Assembly: GCF_006539885.1 (NCBI RefSeq)
Contig: NZ_BJNW01000013.1
Coordinates: forward strand, 1-64,000
Origin: Kocuria varians
GTDB lineage: Bacteria > Actinomycetota > Actinomycetes > Actinomycetales > Micrococcaceae
Direction: 5' to 3'
Length of the DNA: 64,000 bases
Part shown: positions 1 to 8,329 of the stretch, in pieces
How positions within the stretch are numbered: the stretch's first letter is position 1
Layout: each line of letters opens with the position of its first letter
Notes under the pieces: generated by a model
Databases searched by the model: none
The model's input: only the letters and a program-made list of their open reading frames with translations
Told to the model about the DNA's origin: nothing
Made by a program: the position numbers and the translations under genes

Positions 1-2
1 TC

Positions 3-59
3 CGACAGGCCCTCAACGCCTATGCGGAGTGGAGTTCCACCCCAGTGACCACAACGTCA
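3..59 (+). other. possible 3' end of an ORF entering from the left edge
   Basis: One forward frame is open from the window edge and ends at TGA with the peptide tail RQALNAYAEWSSTPVTTTS. Only 18 codons are visible, so the product cannot be named. The Ala-Tyr-Ala-Glu-Trp run loosely recalls the C-terminal ends of some transposases, but that is a guess. It would be convergent with the membrane protein at 57-608. It may equally be a chance open frame. Confidence 0.2.
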
Positions 60-608
60 TGACCCGCGCCCCCTGGTAGAGGAGCCCTCCCGGCCGCGTG
101 TTCGGGCTTTGTTGCGGAGTTCGTCCAGTCGTATCAACACGTCAATCTGAAGCAGACACGGCCACCCATGGACCACCAGACCCAAGAGCAAGCACCCCAG
201 GGCCCACCAGGGATGGGCGAAGACCGCGAGAGCTGCAGCGGCCAGCAGATGGATCGCAAGCGACGCAGCATGGCTGACCAATGACCCAGCGGCATCGAAC
301 CTGAACGGATCAAGGTCGGCGAAGGACCTGATGGGGCGACGTACCTGCCGGTTCCACCCCACCCGGTCCAGCATTCGGGCCAGCAAACGCGGCCTGGCCC
401 AGCGAAACATCGAGGACCGCAACGCTGTTCGTGGCCACTGGTGGGCGAGCAGCCGGTGGGTGGGATGCCCGTAGAACACGCCCGCCCCAAAGGTTCCAGC
501 CGTCACCAGCCCCACGTACCCGCCAGGGGATCGCGGCACGACGACAACAAAGCCACATGCCAGGACAAGTACGGTCACCAAAGCGGCAAGGAGACTGGAA
601 GTCTTCAT
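57..608 (-). CDS. small multi-spanning membrane protein, possibly CrtO-like
   Basis: The frame encodes 183 residues. There is an N-terminal hydrophobic segment (about residues 4-24), a second weak one, then two adjacent strong membrane segments at about 110-150, and a basic Arg/Gly/Ser-rich tail. The stretch HGWPCLLQ followed by Arg-rich positions recalls the end of the glycosyl-diaponeurosporenoate acyltransferase (CrtO) family, where an Asn-x-x-Pro-x-x-x-Gln-Arg signature closes the protein. The match is loose and no carotenoid genes lie nearby, so the function is open. I chose the ATG at 608; a TTG nine bases upstream is an alternative. No good Shine-Dalgarno sequence precedes either start. 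Confidence 0.55.
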   Translation of the reverse strand: MKTSSLLAALVTVLVLACGFVVVVPRSPGGYVGLVTAGTFGAGVFYGHPTHRLLAHQWPRTALRSSMFRWARPRLLARMLDRVGWNRQVRRPIRSFADLDPFRFDAAGSLVSHAASLAIHLLAAAALAVFAHPWWALGCLLLGLVVHGWPCLLQIDVLIRLDELRNKARTRGREGSSTRGRGS

Positions 609-680
609 CCCCGGCAATCCATCTGTCGCCCTACGGTCTTTTCAGCGCAGTTCTCAATGCCTGCGCCCCGTGGACGGTAC

Positions 681-1115
681 TCATCTCCAGCCGCCGGTAA
701 CTTCATCATCAAACACGGTCATCCAGTAGTCCGGAAGCACGTCACGCAATGCCGTCCACACCACCTGCGCGGGGTCCTCCGGCACTGCGACACCCACCAG
801 CACGTCAGGCCCGTGCACGGCCAGCCGTTCCCGGCACACTCCGCACGGGCTGAGCACCAGAAATCGCCCGTGGCCATCACGATGCAGGCACACCGACGCA
901 ACGACGGCCTGGTTCAACCGGAACGCCCCCGCGTACGGCTCGATCTCGTGGCACACCTCCACCGCCGGGTTCACCGCATCCGGAGCGGTGCCGGTGAGGA
1001 TGGTCCCGTCGGCCAGCAGCATCGCGGCAGCACCGCGCTCCTCCCCGTCCGGGAAGCGCGTTTCGATCAGGTTCAGGCACGCGCTGACGGTCTCGTCCAG
1101 CTGGTCACGGTTCAT
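681..1115 (-). CDS. cdd: cytidine deaminase family protein
   Basis: The product is 144 residues, the usual size of homotetrameric cytidine deaminases. Both zinc motifs are visible. CHE (about residues 55-57) supplies a cysteine ligand and the proton-shuttling glutamate. PCGVC (about 91-95) supplies the two other cysteines. The likely reaction is hydrolytic deamination of cytidine or deoxycytidine to the uracil nucleoside in pyrimidine salvage; blasticidin-S-deaminase-like specificity cannot be excluded. It starts 16 bp after the hpaI stop on the same strand and lacks a clear ribosome binding site, so it may be read from the hpa transcript, although its function is unrelated. Confidence 0.87.
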   Translation of the reverse strand: MNRDQLDETVSACLNLIETRFPDGEERGAAAMLLADGTILTGTAPDAVNPAVEVCHEIEPYAGAFRLNQAVVASVCLHRDGHGRFLVLSPCGVCRERLAVHGPDVLVGVAVPEDPAQVVWTALRDVLPDYWMTVFDDEVTGGWR

Positions 1116-1131
1116 GTAACAAGGGTATGAC

Positions 1132-1956
1132 TCAGCCCCGGAACGCCCCCGCCAGGTTCCGTGCCCCGGAAGCCAGCAGGGCGACGTCGGCGCCCACGTT
1201 CACGAAGTCGGCACCCGCCGCGAGGTAGTCCCGCGCCTGGTCCTGGGCGAACGCGTTGACGCCCACGAACTTGCCCGCCTCGTGCACGGCGGTGATCACG
1301 TGCTTCACGGCGGCGACGACGTCCGGGTGGGTCTGCTGACCGATGAGCCCCATGGAGGCGGCGAGGTCCGAGGGGCCCACGAACACGCCGTCCACACCGT
1401 CCACCGCCGCGATCTCCTCGATGCTCGCCACGGCCGCCGCGGACTCCGCCTGCACCACCAGGGTGATGGTCTCCCGGGCGCGCGGCAGGTAGCCGGGGAT
1501 CCCGCCCCAGCGGCCGGAGCGCGCGAGCGCCGCGCCCACACCGCGCACACCCTCGGACGGGTACGCCACGGCCCGCGCAGCGGCCTCCGCCTCCGCCACG
1601 GAGTCCACCATGGGCACGATCAGCGACTGCACCCCGAGGTCCAGGTACTGCTTGACGACGACCTCGTCGTTGGCGGGCACCCGCACCACGGACAGCGTGG
1701 GGTACCCGGCGATGGCGCGCAGCTGCGCCTGGATCGACTCCAGCGACAGCGGCGAGTGCTCCCCGTCCACCAGCAGGTAGTCGAAGCCCGCGCTCGCGCA
1801 AATCTCTGCGGCGGTCGGGTCCCCGGAGGAGAGGAAGATGCCCGTGACCGGGTCCTCGGGTGTAAGCGGCAGCGCGAAGAGGTCCTTGAGGCTCGGCAGC
1901 ACACCGGGCAGGTTCGGCGCGTCCGGCGCGCGGAAGGTGTGGATCAGCTCGTTCAC
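1132..1956 (-). CDS. hpaI: 4-hydroxy-2-oxoheptanedioate aldolase (HpaI)
   Basis: This is a 274-residue class II HpaI/HpcH-type aldolase. It cleaves 4-hydroxy-2-oxoheptane-1,7-dioate to pyruvate and succinate semialdehyde, the last step of the homoprotocatechuate pathway. Visible family marks are DGEHSP with the catalytic histidine (His67), the metal-binding glutamate in QAES and the aspartate in GPSDLA. I placed the start at the GTG at 1956 because it overlaps the hpaH stop as GTGA, indicating translational coupling. The frame is open far upstream, but only as a shadow of hpaH. It is the last hpa gene of the minus-strand cluster. Confidence 0.93.
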   Translation of the reverse strand: MNELIHTFRAPDAPNLPGVLPSLKDLFALPLTPEDPVTGIFLSSGDPTAAEICASAGFDYLLVDGEHSPLSLESIQAQLRAIAGYPTLSVVRVPANDEVVVKQYLDLGVQSLIVPMVDSVAEAEAAARAVAYPSEGVRGVGAALARSGRWGGIPGYLPRARETITLVVQAESAAAVASIEEIAAVDGVDGVFVGPSDLAASMGLIGQQTHPDVVAAVKHVITAVHEAGKFVGVNAFAQDQARDYLAAGADFVNVGADVALLASGARNLAGAFRG

Positions 1957-2738
1957 TCGAAACGACACGTGATGGCTCCCAACTGTCCGTAGTCCGCGTG
2001 GACGGTGTCCCCCGGGTGCACCCACATGGGCTTGGTGAAGGACCCGGCCAGCACGATGCTCCCGGCCTCCAGCGCATCCCCGTGCGCCGCGAGCTTGTTC
2101 GCGAGCCACGCCACCCCGTTCGCCGGGTGGTTCAGCACCGCGGCGGCCACGCCCGTGTCCTCCAGGGTCTCGTTGCGGTACAGCAGCGCGGACACCCAGC
2201 GCAGGTCCACGGCGTCCGGGGCCACGGGGTTGCCGCCGTAGACCATCCCGCCCAGGGCGGCGTTGTCCGAGATGGTGTCCACGATGGTGCGGCCCTCCAT
2301 CTGGATCCGCGAGCTCAGGATCTCCAGCGCCGGCACCACGTACTCGGTGGCCCGCAGCACGTCGAAGATGCTCGTGTGCGGCCCGCGCAGCTCCTCCTTG
2401 AGCACGAACGCGAGCTCCACCTCGATCCGCACGTTCGAGTACTGCGCGTGCTCGATCACCGAACCGTTCTCGTGCACCTGGTCCGCGAAGATCGCCCCGT
2501 AGTCCGGCTCGGTGATCCCCGTGGCCTCCTGCATGACCTTGGACGTGAGCCCGATCTTGCGGCCCACGAGCCGCCGCCCGGACTCCTGCGCCCGCCGGCG
2601 CCACTCGTTCTGCACCGCGTAGGAGTCCTCCACGGTCATCTCCGGGTAGCGCTTGGTGAGGCGCTCCACCATCGTGCGGTTCGCCTCGGCGGCGGCCAGT
2701 TCGTCCGCGATGGCCACCACGCGTTCGTGCTCCAGCAT
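1953..2738 (-). CDS. hpaH: 2-oxo-hepta-3-ene-1,7-dioate hydratase (HpaH)
   Basis: This 261-residue protein of the fumarylacetoacetate-hydrolase-like hydratase family resembles HpaH, MhpD and DmpE. It adds water to 2-oxohept-3-enedioate to give the HpaI substrate. Recognisable blocks are GRKIGLTSK, the acidic IEVELAFVL segment that supplies metal ligands, and LAGSFTKP near the C-terminus. The ATG at 2738 follows an AGGCAGGGA ribosome binding site. A longer frame upstream would run through the 20-bp hairpin and is not credible. The 3' end overlaps hpaI by four bases. Confidence 0.93.
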   Translation of the reverse strand: MLEHERVVAIADELAAAEANRTMVERLTKRYPEMTVEDSYAVQNEWRRRAQESGRRLVGRKIGLTSKVMQEATGITEPDYGAIFADQVHENGSVIEHAQYSNVRIEVELAFVLKEELRGPHTSIFDVLRATEYVVPALEILSSRIQMEGRTIVDTISDNAALGGMVYGGNPVAPDAVDLRWVSALLYRNETLEDTGVAAAVLNHPANGVAWLANKLAAHGDALEAGSIVLAGSFTKPMWVHPGDTVHADYGQLGAITCRFE

Positions 2739-2770
2739 GTCCCTGCCTTTCGGTTCGTGCGTGCTCGGGG

Positions 2771-2818
2771 GACGACGACGCCGCCCGCCCACGCGAGGGG
2801 GCGGGCGGCGTCGTCGTC
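2771..2818. terminator. 20-bp perfect inverted repeat between hpaD and hpaH
   Basis: The arms 2771-2790 and 2799-2818 are perfect complements with an 8-base loop. Each arm opens with GACGACGACGCCGC, the motif dispersed through this window. There is no T-tract. Because hpaD, hpaH and hpaI appear to share a transcript, the hairpin may attenuate transcription or mark an mRNA processing or stability point rather than terminate fully. Confidence 0.75.
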
Positions 2819-2823
2819 GCGGG

Positions 2824-3990
2824 TCAGAGCTGGTGACCCATCTTGTACTCGCCCTGCTTCCACTCCGGCATGGAGTCCTCGCCCTCGGAGGGGCGGGTGT
2901 AGGAGAAGCCGTCCGCGCCGATGGTCACCTCCAGCTCGGAGTCGTCCGTGCGGGAGACGACCTCCTGGGGGTTGCCGTCCAGGTCCAGCACCAGGGAGGC
3001 GTCCGTGTACCAGGACGGGACCACGGGGGTGCCCCACCAGTCGCGGCGCTGGTTGTCGTGGACGTCCCACGTGACCACGGGGTTGTCCGGGTCACCGGTG
3101 TAGTAGTCCTGCGTGTAGATCTCCACGCGGTGCCCGTCCGGGTCCCGCAGGTAGAGGTAGAACGCGTTGGAGACGCCGTGGCGGCCGGGACCCCGCTCGA
3201 TCCTGTCCGACTGGCGCAGCGCGCCGAGCTTGTCGCAGATGGCCAGGATGTTGTGCTTCTCGTGGGTCGCGAAGGCCACGTGGTGCATGCGGGGGCCGTC
3301 ACCACCGGTCATGGCGGTGTCGTGCACGGTGGGCTTGCGGCGCATCCACGCGGCGTAGACCGTGCCCTCCTGGTCCTGGATGTCCTCGGTCACGCGGAAG
3401 CCCAGGTCCTGCATGAACTTGGTGGCGCGGGGGACGTCCGGGGTGACCTGGTTGAAGTGGTCCAGACGCACCAGGGCGCCCGGGGTGTACAGGTCGTAGC
3501 GCCAGGCCAGGCGCTCCACGTGCTCCACGTCGTGGAAGAACTCGTAGGGGAAGCCCAGCGGGTCCTCCACGCGCACGGAGTCCCCGATGCCCTTGGTGAA
3601 GCCCTCGCTGCGGCGCTCCACACGGCAGCCGAGCTCCTCGTAGAAGGCGACGGCGCGGTCCAGGTCCTCGGGGCTGCGCACCCGGTACGAGAACGCGGCC
3701 ACGGCGGCCTGCGGGCCCTTGCGCAGCACCAGGTTGTGGTGGATGAACTCCTCGATCGAGCGCAGGTAGACGCTGTCCTCGTCCTCCTCCGTGACCGTGA
3801 GACCCAGCACGTCCACGTAGAACGCGCGGGACTTCGCGAGGTCCGTGACCACGAGCTCCATGTACGCGCAGCGCAGGATGTCCGGCGCCGGGACGGAGGG
3901 GGTCGTGACGGGGTCGTCGGTGGTGATCGGGGCTTCCTGCGAAACGTAGAAGCCCGAGGACGTCATTGTCCGATCAGCGGGATTCGTCAT
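2824..3990 (-). CDS. hpaD: 3,4-dihydroxyphenylacetate 2,3-dioxygenase (extradiol, HpaD)
   Basis: This 388-residue two-domain vicinal-oxygen-chelate extradiol dioxygenase matches the Brevibacterium homoprotocatechuate 2,3-dioxygenase type. It opens homoprotocatechuate to 5-carboxymethyl-2-hydroxymuconate semialdehyde with O2. The expected facial triad is present: His178 (LDHFNQ), His237 (MHHVAF) and Glu290 (HRVEIY). Their spacings of 59 and 53 residues equal those of the Brevibacterium enzyme (His155, His214, Glu267). The first about 35 residues are an extra unstructured leader. The gene lies 111 bp after hpaE and is followed by a perfect 20-bp hairpin. Confidence 0.95.
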   Translation of the reverse strand: MTNPADRTMTSSGFYVSQEAPITTDDPVTTPSVPAPDILRCAYMELVVTDLAKSRAFYVDVLGLTVTEEDEDSVYLRSIEEFIHHNLVLRKGPQAAVAAFSYRVRSPEDLDRAVAFYEELGCRVERRSEGFTKGIGDSVRVEDPLGFPYEFFHDVEHVERLAWRYDLYTPGALVRLDHFNQVTPDVPRATKFMQDLGFRVTEDIQDQEGTVYAAWMRRKPTVHDTAMTGGDGPRMHHVAFATHEKHNILAICDKLGALRQSDRIERGPGRHGVSNAFYLYLRDPDGHRVEIYTQDYYTGDPDNPVVTWDVHDNQRRDWWGTPVVPSWYTDASLVLDLDGNPQEVVSRTDDSELEVTIGADGFSYTRPSEGEDSMPEWKQGEYKMGHQL

Positions 3991-4101
3991 GATGTGTCCT
4001 TCGTGATGAGGGTGACGGGGTCAGTGGAGATTGCGGGGTCCTCGGCGGACCCTGCGCCGCTGCGGCCCGTGCGGACCGCAGCGGCGGGGTGGGAGTGGGC
4101 C

Positions 4102-5637
4102 TCAGCCGTCCGCCTTCGCGGCGGCGTCCTCCTGCTTGCCGAACACCGGGTTGTGCACTTCACCCAGGTTGATGTGCACGGCCTGCTGGTCGGTGTAGAA
4201 GTCGATCGAGCGGTAGCCGCCCTCGTGGCCCAGCCCGGAGGCCTTCACGCCGCCGAACGGGGTGCGCAGGTCCCGCACGTTGTTGGAGTTCAGCCACACC
4301 ATGCCCGCCTCCACGTTCTGCGCGAAGTTGTGGGCGCGCTTGAGGTCGCTCGTCCAGATGTAGGCGGCCAGGCCGTACTTCGTGTTGTTGGCGAGCTCCA
4401 GGGCCTCCTCGTCCGTGTCGAACGGGGTGATCGCCACCACCGGGCCGAAGATCTCCTCCTGGAAGATCCGGGCGTCCGGCTTCACGTCCACGAACACGGT
4501 GGGCGCCACGTAGTTGCCGGTCTCGAAGCCCTCCGGGCGCCCGCCACCGGCCACCAGACGGGCCTCCTGCTTGCCGATCTCCACGTAGGACATGACCTTC
4601 TCGTAGTGCTCCGGGTGCACGAGCGCGCCCACCTCGGTGCTCGGGTCCGAGGGCAGGCCCACCTTCACGCGCTTGGCCTGCGCGGCGTAGCGCTCCACGA
4701 ACTCGTCGTAGATCCCGCGCTGGACCAGGATGCGCGAGCCCGCGGTGCAGCGCTCGCCGTTGAGGGAGAACACACCGAAGATGGTCGCGTTGATCGCGGC
4801 CTCCAGGTCAGCGTCCTCGAAGACCACGGCCGGGGACTTTCCGCCCAGCTCCATGGACAGACCCTTGAGGTACGGGGCGGCGTTGCCGAAAATGATCTGC
4901 CCGGTGCGGGACTCGCCCGTGAACGAGATCAGGGGAACGTCCGGGTGCTTCACGAGGGAGTCGCCCGCGTAGCCCTCCTCGCCGAAACCGTTGACCAGGT
5001 TGAAGACACCGGCAGGCACGCCGGCCTCCTCGAAGATGCCCGGCCACAGGGACGCCGAGAGCGGTGTGAACTCCGCAGGCTTGAGGACCACGCAGTTGCC
5101 CGTGGCCAGCGCGGGGCCCAGCTTCCAGGACTCGAGCATGAACGGGGTGTTCCACGGGGTGATCAGGCCGGCCACACCGATGGGCTTGCGGTTCACGTAG
5201 TTCACCTGGCGGCCCGGGACCTTGTAGGCGTCGTCCGTCTGGGCGACGACCAGGTCCGCGAAGAACCGGAAGTTCTCCGCCGCGCGGCGCGCCTGGCCGA
5301 GCGCCTGGGTGATGGGCAGACCGGAGTCGTAGGACTCCATGGCGGCGAGCTGGTCCCCGCGGGACTCCACGATGTCCGCGATCCTGTGCAGGATCCGGGA
5401 GCGCTCGCGCGGGAGCATCTTGGGCCACGGGCCCTCCTCGAAGGCCTTCTTCGCGGCGGCCACGGCGGCCTCGATGTCCGCCTTCTTGCCGGAGGCGGCC
5501 TTGATGTAGGGCTCGTTGGCCACGGGGTTGAGGACGTCGAACGTGTCCCCGTCGATCGAGTCGACCCACTCGCCGTCGATGTAGTGGCGGATGGAATCGG
5601 GAAGGTTCTCGGGCTTGGTGTCCTGCAGGGCTGCCAT
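4102..5637 (-). CDS. hpaE: 5-carboxymethyl-2-hydroxymuconate semialdehyde dehydrogenase (HpaE)
   Basis: This is a 511-residue NAD-dependent aldehyde dehydrogenase of the HpaE/hydroxymuconic semialdehyde class. It oxidises the ring-cleavage semialdehyde to 5-carboxymethyl-2-hydroxymuconate. Catalytic residues are visible: Glu263 in MELGGKSP and Cys297 in NGERCTAGSR. The cofactor-binding TPWN and FTGE blocks are also present. The ATG at 5637 follows AAGGAGT. It lies downstream of the GntR regulator and upstream of hpaD, consistent with a single polycistronic hpa transcript. Assignment as HpaE rather than a generic dehydrogenase rests on context. Confidence 0.93.
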   Translation of the reverse strand: MAALQDTKPENLPDSIRHYIDGEWVDSIDGDTFDVLNPVANEPYIKAASGKKADIEAAVAAAKKAFEEGPWPKMLPRERSRILHRIADIVESRGDQLAAMESYDSGLPITQALGQARRAAENFRFFADLVVAQTDDAYKVPGRQVNYVNRKPIGVAGLITPWNTPFMLESWKLGPALATGNCVVLKPAEFTPLSASLWPGIFEEAGVPAGVFNLVNGFGEEGYAGDSLVKHPDVPLISFTGESRTGQIIFGNAAPYLKGLSMELGGKSPAVVFEDADLEAAINATIFGVFSLNGERCTAGSRILVQRGIYDEFVERYAAQAKRVKVGLPSDPSTEVGALVHPEHYEKVMSYVEIGKQEARLVAGGGRPEGFETGNYVAPTVFVDVKPDARIFQEEIFGPVVAITPFDTDEEALELANNTKYGLAAYIWTSDLKRAHNFAQNVEAGMVWLNSNNVRDLRTPFGGVKASGLGHEGGYRSIDFYTDQQAVHINLGEVHNPVFGKQEDAAAKADG

Positions 5638-5699
5638 GTGGTGACTCCTTGAATCAGTGCGAAGAATCGGTGCGAATCAGTGGGACGGCCGTCGGTGGG

Positions 5700-6398
5700 T
5701 CATGCGGTGCGCCGCTGCGCCTCGTCCGTGCCGCCGCGGCTGCTGAGGTAGCTCTGCAGGGTTGCGGCGCGGTGCTGGCGCACGGCACGCTCCACGGCGT
5801 CCGCCGGGGCGTGGGTCTCGATGAGGTGGAGGATGTGGTGGTGCTCGTTGACGGAGGCGCGGGCGCGCTCCGGGACGAACGAGAACGTGGAGCTGCGCAG
5901 GTGGTTCAGGCGCTCCCACTCCACGGTCACGAGGTCGTTGAGCCGCTCGTTCGGGCAGCGGCACGCGAGCACCCGGTGGAACTCGTGGTTGGTCTCCGTG
6001 AACGCCTGGGGGTCGAAGTTCTGCAGCGACTCCTCCATGGCGGCGTTGAGCTCACGGGCCCGGGCGAGGTCCGCGGCCGTGATGCGCTCGGCGGACAGGG
6101 CCGTGGCGGCGCCCTCCAGGATCGCGAGGGTCTCCATGCTGTAGCGGTACTGCTCGCCGTCCACCATGGACACCCGTGCGCCCACGTTGCGCTCGAACGT
6201 CACGAGTCCCTCGGCCTCCAGCCGGCGGATCGCCTCGCGCACCGGCACCACGGACATCCCCAGCGCCTCCGCGATGCTCGCGAGCACCAGGCGGTAGCCC
6301 GGGGAGAACGCCTGGGTCATGATCTGCGCCTTGATCCAGTCGTAGGCGCGCTGCGCCTTGCTCGGCGCGGCGTTCGCGGAGTCCGCGGTCAGGGGCAT
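5700..6398 (-). CDS. GntR-family (FCD type) transcriptional regulator
   Basis: The product has 232 residues. An N-terminal winged helix-turn-helix (about residues 15-75; IAEALGMSVVPVREAIRRL) is followed by an all-helical FCD ligand domain with the histidines typical of its metal or carboxylate pocket (ETNHEFHRVL, NEHHHILHLI). It lies inside the hpa cluster between hpaG and hpaE and is the obvious candidate to bind the two AT-rich palindromic sites at 8051-8064 and 8192-8207. The probable inducer is an aromatic acid or ring-cleavage product. I chose the ATG at 6398, preceded by GAGGAA; a GTG at 6443 lacks a good ribosome binding site. Confidence 0.9.
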   Translation of the reverse strand: MPLTADSANAAPSKAQRAYDWIKAQIMTQAFSPGYRLVLASIAEALGMSVVPVREAIRRLEAEGLVTFERNVGARVSMVDGEQYRYSMETLAILEGAATALSAERITAADLARARELNAAMEESLQNFDPQAFTETNHEFHRVLACRCPNERLNDLVTVEWERLNHLRSSTFSFVPERARASVNEHHHILHLIETHAPADAVERAVRQHRAATLQSYLSSRGGTDEAQRRTA

Positions 6399-6489
6399 GG
6401 GTTCCTCGGTTCGGTACGGGGGTCGTGCACTCGGGTCGTGCACTCGGCGCGTCGGGCGGCGAGCCGCGGGTCGTGCGGCGGGTGGCGGG

Positions 6490-8013
6490 TCAGTCGGTGG
6501 GCACCGGGTTCTCGGCCAGCCACCGCTGGAACTTCTCCTTCCACTCCCCGGTGGGCGGGAACAGCCCGTCCACGGGGTGACCCTCGGCCACGCGCTCGGC
6601 CACCCAGCCGTCTTCGTGCTCCTTGGCCAGGGCGTCCCGGGCCACCTCCTCGGCGAGCGCGCGGGGGATGACGACGACGCCGTCGTCGTCGCCCACGATC
6701 ACGTCACCCGGCAGCACGGTGACGTCACCGCAGGCCACGGCCACGTCCGACTCCCAGGGCACGTGGCGCCGGCCGAGCACCGCGGGGTTGGGCGCCTTGC
6801 AGAAGACCGGCAGCCCGATCTCCTGCACGGCCGCGTAGTCGCGCACACCGCCGTCCGTGACCACGCCGGCCGCGCCGCGGTGGCGGGCGCGCAGCGCGAG
6901 GACGTCCCCGAGGGTCGCGGAACCGGTCTCGCCGCGCGCCTCGATGACGATCACCTCGCCCTCACCCACGGCGTCGAACGCGCGCTTCTGGGCGTTGTAG
7001 CCGCCGCCGTGGCTCTTGAAGAGGTCCTCACGGTTGGGCACGAAGCGCAGGGTCCTGGCGGTGCCCACGAGCTTGGTGCCCGGGGTCTGCGGGAAGACGC
7101 CGGCCACCACCACGTTGTTCAGCCCGCGCTTGCGCAGCTGGGCGGAGAGCCCGGCGGTGGGGGCCTTGTCGAGCATCGCGCGCAGCTCGGGGGACAGCGC
7201 GTGCTCCGCGCCCCGCTCGGGCAGGCCCGCGGCCTCGCGGGAGCCCCACGCCTCCTCGCGCTGGGTGTCGTTCACGGCCGGCATGGCGCCCAGGCCCTCG
7301 TCGAAGCCCTCGCCGCCCTCGGTCACGCGGCTCACCAGACGCCCGGACGACGGCGCCCCGGGGGCCGTGGGCGCGTCCACCTCCACCTCCACCACGTCAC
7401 CCGGGCGGGCGACCGAGGAGCCGGCGGGCGTGCCCGTGAGGATCACGTCCCCCTCCTCGAGGGTCACGTGCTGGGAGAGGTCCGCCACGAACTGGGCGAG
7501 CGGAAAGATCATGTTCTCGGCGCCGGTGGTGTCCTCCTGGACCACCCGGCCGTTGAGCCACGTGCGCACGCGCAGCTGCTCCGGGGAGACCGTGCGGGCG
7601 TCGATGAGCGCCGGGCCCAGGGAGGTGTAGCCGTCCCGGCCCTTGTTGCGCAGGTTGGAGCCCTTGTCCGCGGCGCGCAGGTCGTAGAGGCCCCAGTCGT
7701 TGGAGGCGGTCACCGCCGCCACGTGGTCCCAGGCGCCCTCGAGGGAGACGTTCCTCGCGGGCGTGCCGATCACCAGGGCGATCTCACCCTCGAACGCGAG
7801 CAGCTCCGTGCCCGCGGGGCGCTCCACCGCGGCACCGGAACCGGCCAGGGAGCTGGCGGGCTTGAGGAAGTAGGAAGGCACGGCAGGCTTGCGACCACGC
7901 TGCGCGGCGCGGGACTCGTAGGCCACGTGCACCGCGATGATCTTGCCGGGGCGCACCGGAACCGGCTGCGCGGCGTCGTTGCCGGGTGCGGGGTTCTGCG
8001 GGGTCTGGGTCAC
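6490..8013 (-). CDS. hpaG: FAH-domain decarboxylase/isomerase fused to an RraA-like domain (HpaG-type)
   Basis: The 507-residue protein has two parts. Residues about 1-235 are a fumarylacetoacetate-hydrolase-fold domain with the metal-ligand pair in FEGEIALVIG, SNDWGLYDLR and TGTPAG. This fold in HpaG performs decarboxylation and isomerisation after HpaE. Residues about 285-505 are an RraA-like (HMG aldolase/oxaloacetate decarboxylase) domain with DGGVRDY, carrying the Arg-Asp pair that positions metal and substrate. E. coli HpaG is instead a tandem of two FAH repeats. No separate hpaF isomerase is seen here. I placed the start at the GTG at 8013, 8 bases after AGGAGA, rather than the GTG at 8037. 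It is the first gene of the hpa transcript. Confidence 0.88.
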   Translation of the reverse strand: MTQTPQNPAPGNDAAQPVPVRPGKIIAVHVAYESRAAQRGRKPAVPSYFLKPASSLAGSGAAVERPAGTELLAFEGEIALVIGTPARNVSLEGAWDHVAAVTASNDWGLYDLRAADKGSNLRNKGRDGYTSLGPALIDARTVSPEQLRVRTWLNGRVVQEDTTGAENMIFPLAQFVADLSQHVTLEEGDVILTGTPAGSSVARPGDVVEVEVDAPTAPGAPSSGRLVSRVTEGGEGFDEGLGAMPAVNDTQREEAWGSREAAGLPERGAEHALSPELRAMLDKAPTAGLSAQLRKRGLNNVVVAGVFPQTPGTKLVGTARTLRFVPNREDLFKSHGGGYNAQKRAFDAVGEGEVIVIEARGETGSATLGDVLALRARHRGAAGVVTDGGVRDYAAVQEIGLPVFCKAPNPAVLGRRHVPWESDVAVACGDVTVLPGDVIVGDDDGVVVIPRALAEEVARDALAKEHEDGWVAERVAEGHPVDGLFPPTGEWKEKFQRWLAENPVPTD

Positions 8014-8050
8014 GGGACCGTCTCCTCTGGTCGTCACGGTGTTGTGCCAA

Positions 8051-8064
8051 ATCGTATATTATCC
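8051..8064. promoter_or_regulatory. putative GntR operator over the hpaG promoter
   Basis: ATCGTATATTATCC shares 9 consecutive bases with the site at 8194. On the minus strand it includes a TACGAT -10 candidate 17 bp from TTGTTG, so bound repressor would block the hpaG promoter. The likely ligand-responsive protein is the FCD-type GntR encoded in the cluster. Confidence 0.65.
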
Positions 8065-8191
8065 ACGGAGGGTCAACAAGTGGTGTGCTTCACACGAATT
8101 GACCGGCGGCCGACAAACAGCTCCACTACTCCCCCGCCAGGCCAGGAGAGTCCGCCGATCTCACCGCCGTGGACCCTGTCACATTCGGGGT

Positions 8192-8207
8192 AGATCGTAT
8201 ATGATCT
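8192..8207. promoter_or_regulatory. putative GntR operator over the hydroxylase promoter
   Basis: AGATCGTATATGATCT is a 16-bp near-perfect palindrome; only the pair at positions 6 and 11 fails to match. It overlaps a plus-strand TATGAT -10 candidate at 8200. It is the stronger of two related sites in this intergenic region. Confidence 0.7.
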
Positions 8208-8329
8208 GAGCCACAGCCACCGTCGTCCATCCGTCACCCGGATCGCCGTGGACGGAGTAGCGCCGCTCCTCCGGCTCCCGATCCCGGACCACGCCCCGGC
8301 CCGCGCCGCGGAAGAACACAGGAGAAACC

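Larger units (their letters stand above)
8014..8329. promoter_or_regulatory. divergent promoter region of the hpa locus
   Basis: This 316-bp gene-free region separates the minus-strand hpa operon from the plus-strand FAD hydroxylase. It contains two AT-rich sites sharing ATCGTATAT(T/G)AT about 140 bp apart, each overlapping a plausible -10 box. On the minus strand, TTGTTG and TACGAT are separated by 17 bp. On the plus strand, CTGTCA and TATGAT are separated by 18 bp. The rest is GC-rich and I see no further structure. Confidence 0.7.

Noticed and set aside
2653-5652. 999-codon plus-strand open frame opposite hpaD and hpaE
   Set aside because: It is antisense to two well-conserved genes, rich in Arg/His/Gly/Val with no recognisable domain, and has no ribosome binding site. 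Long antisense frames are expected at this G+C.
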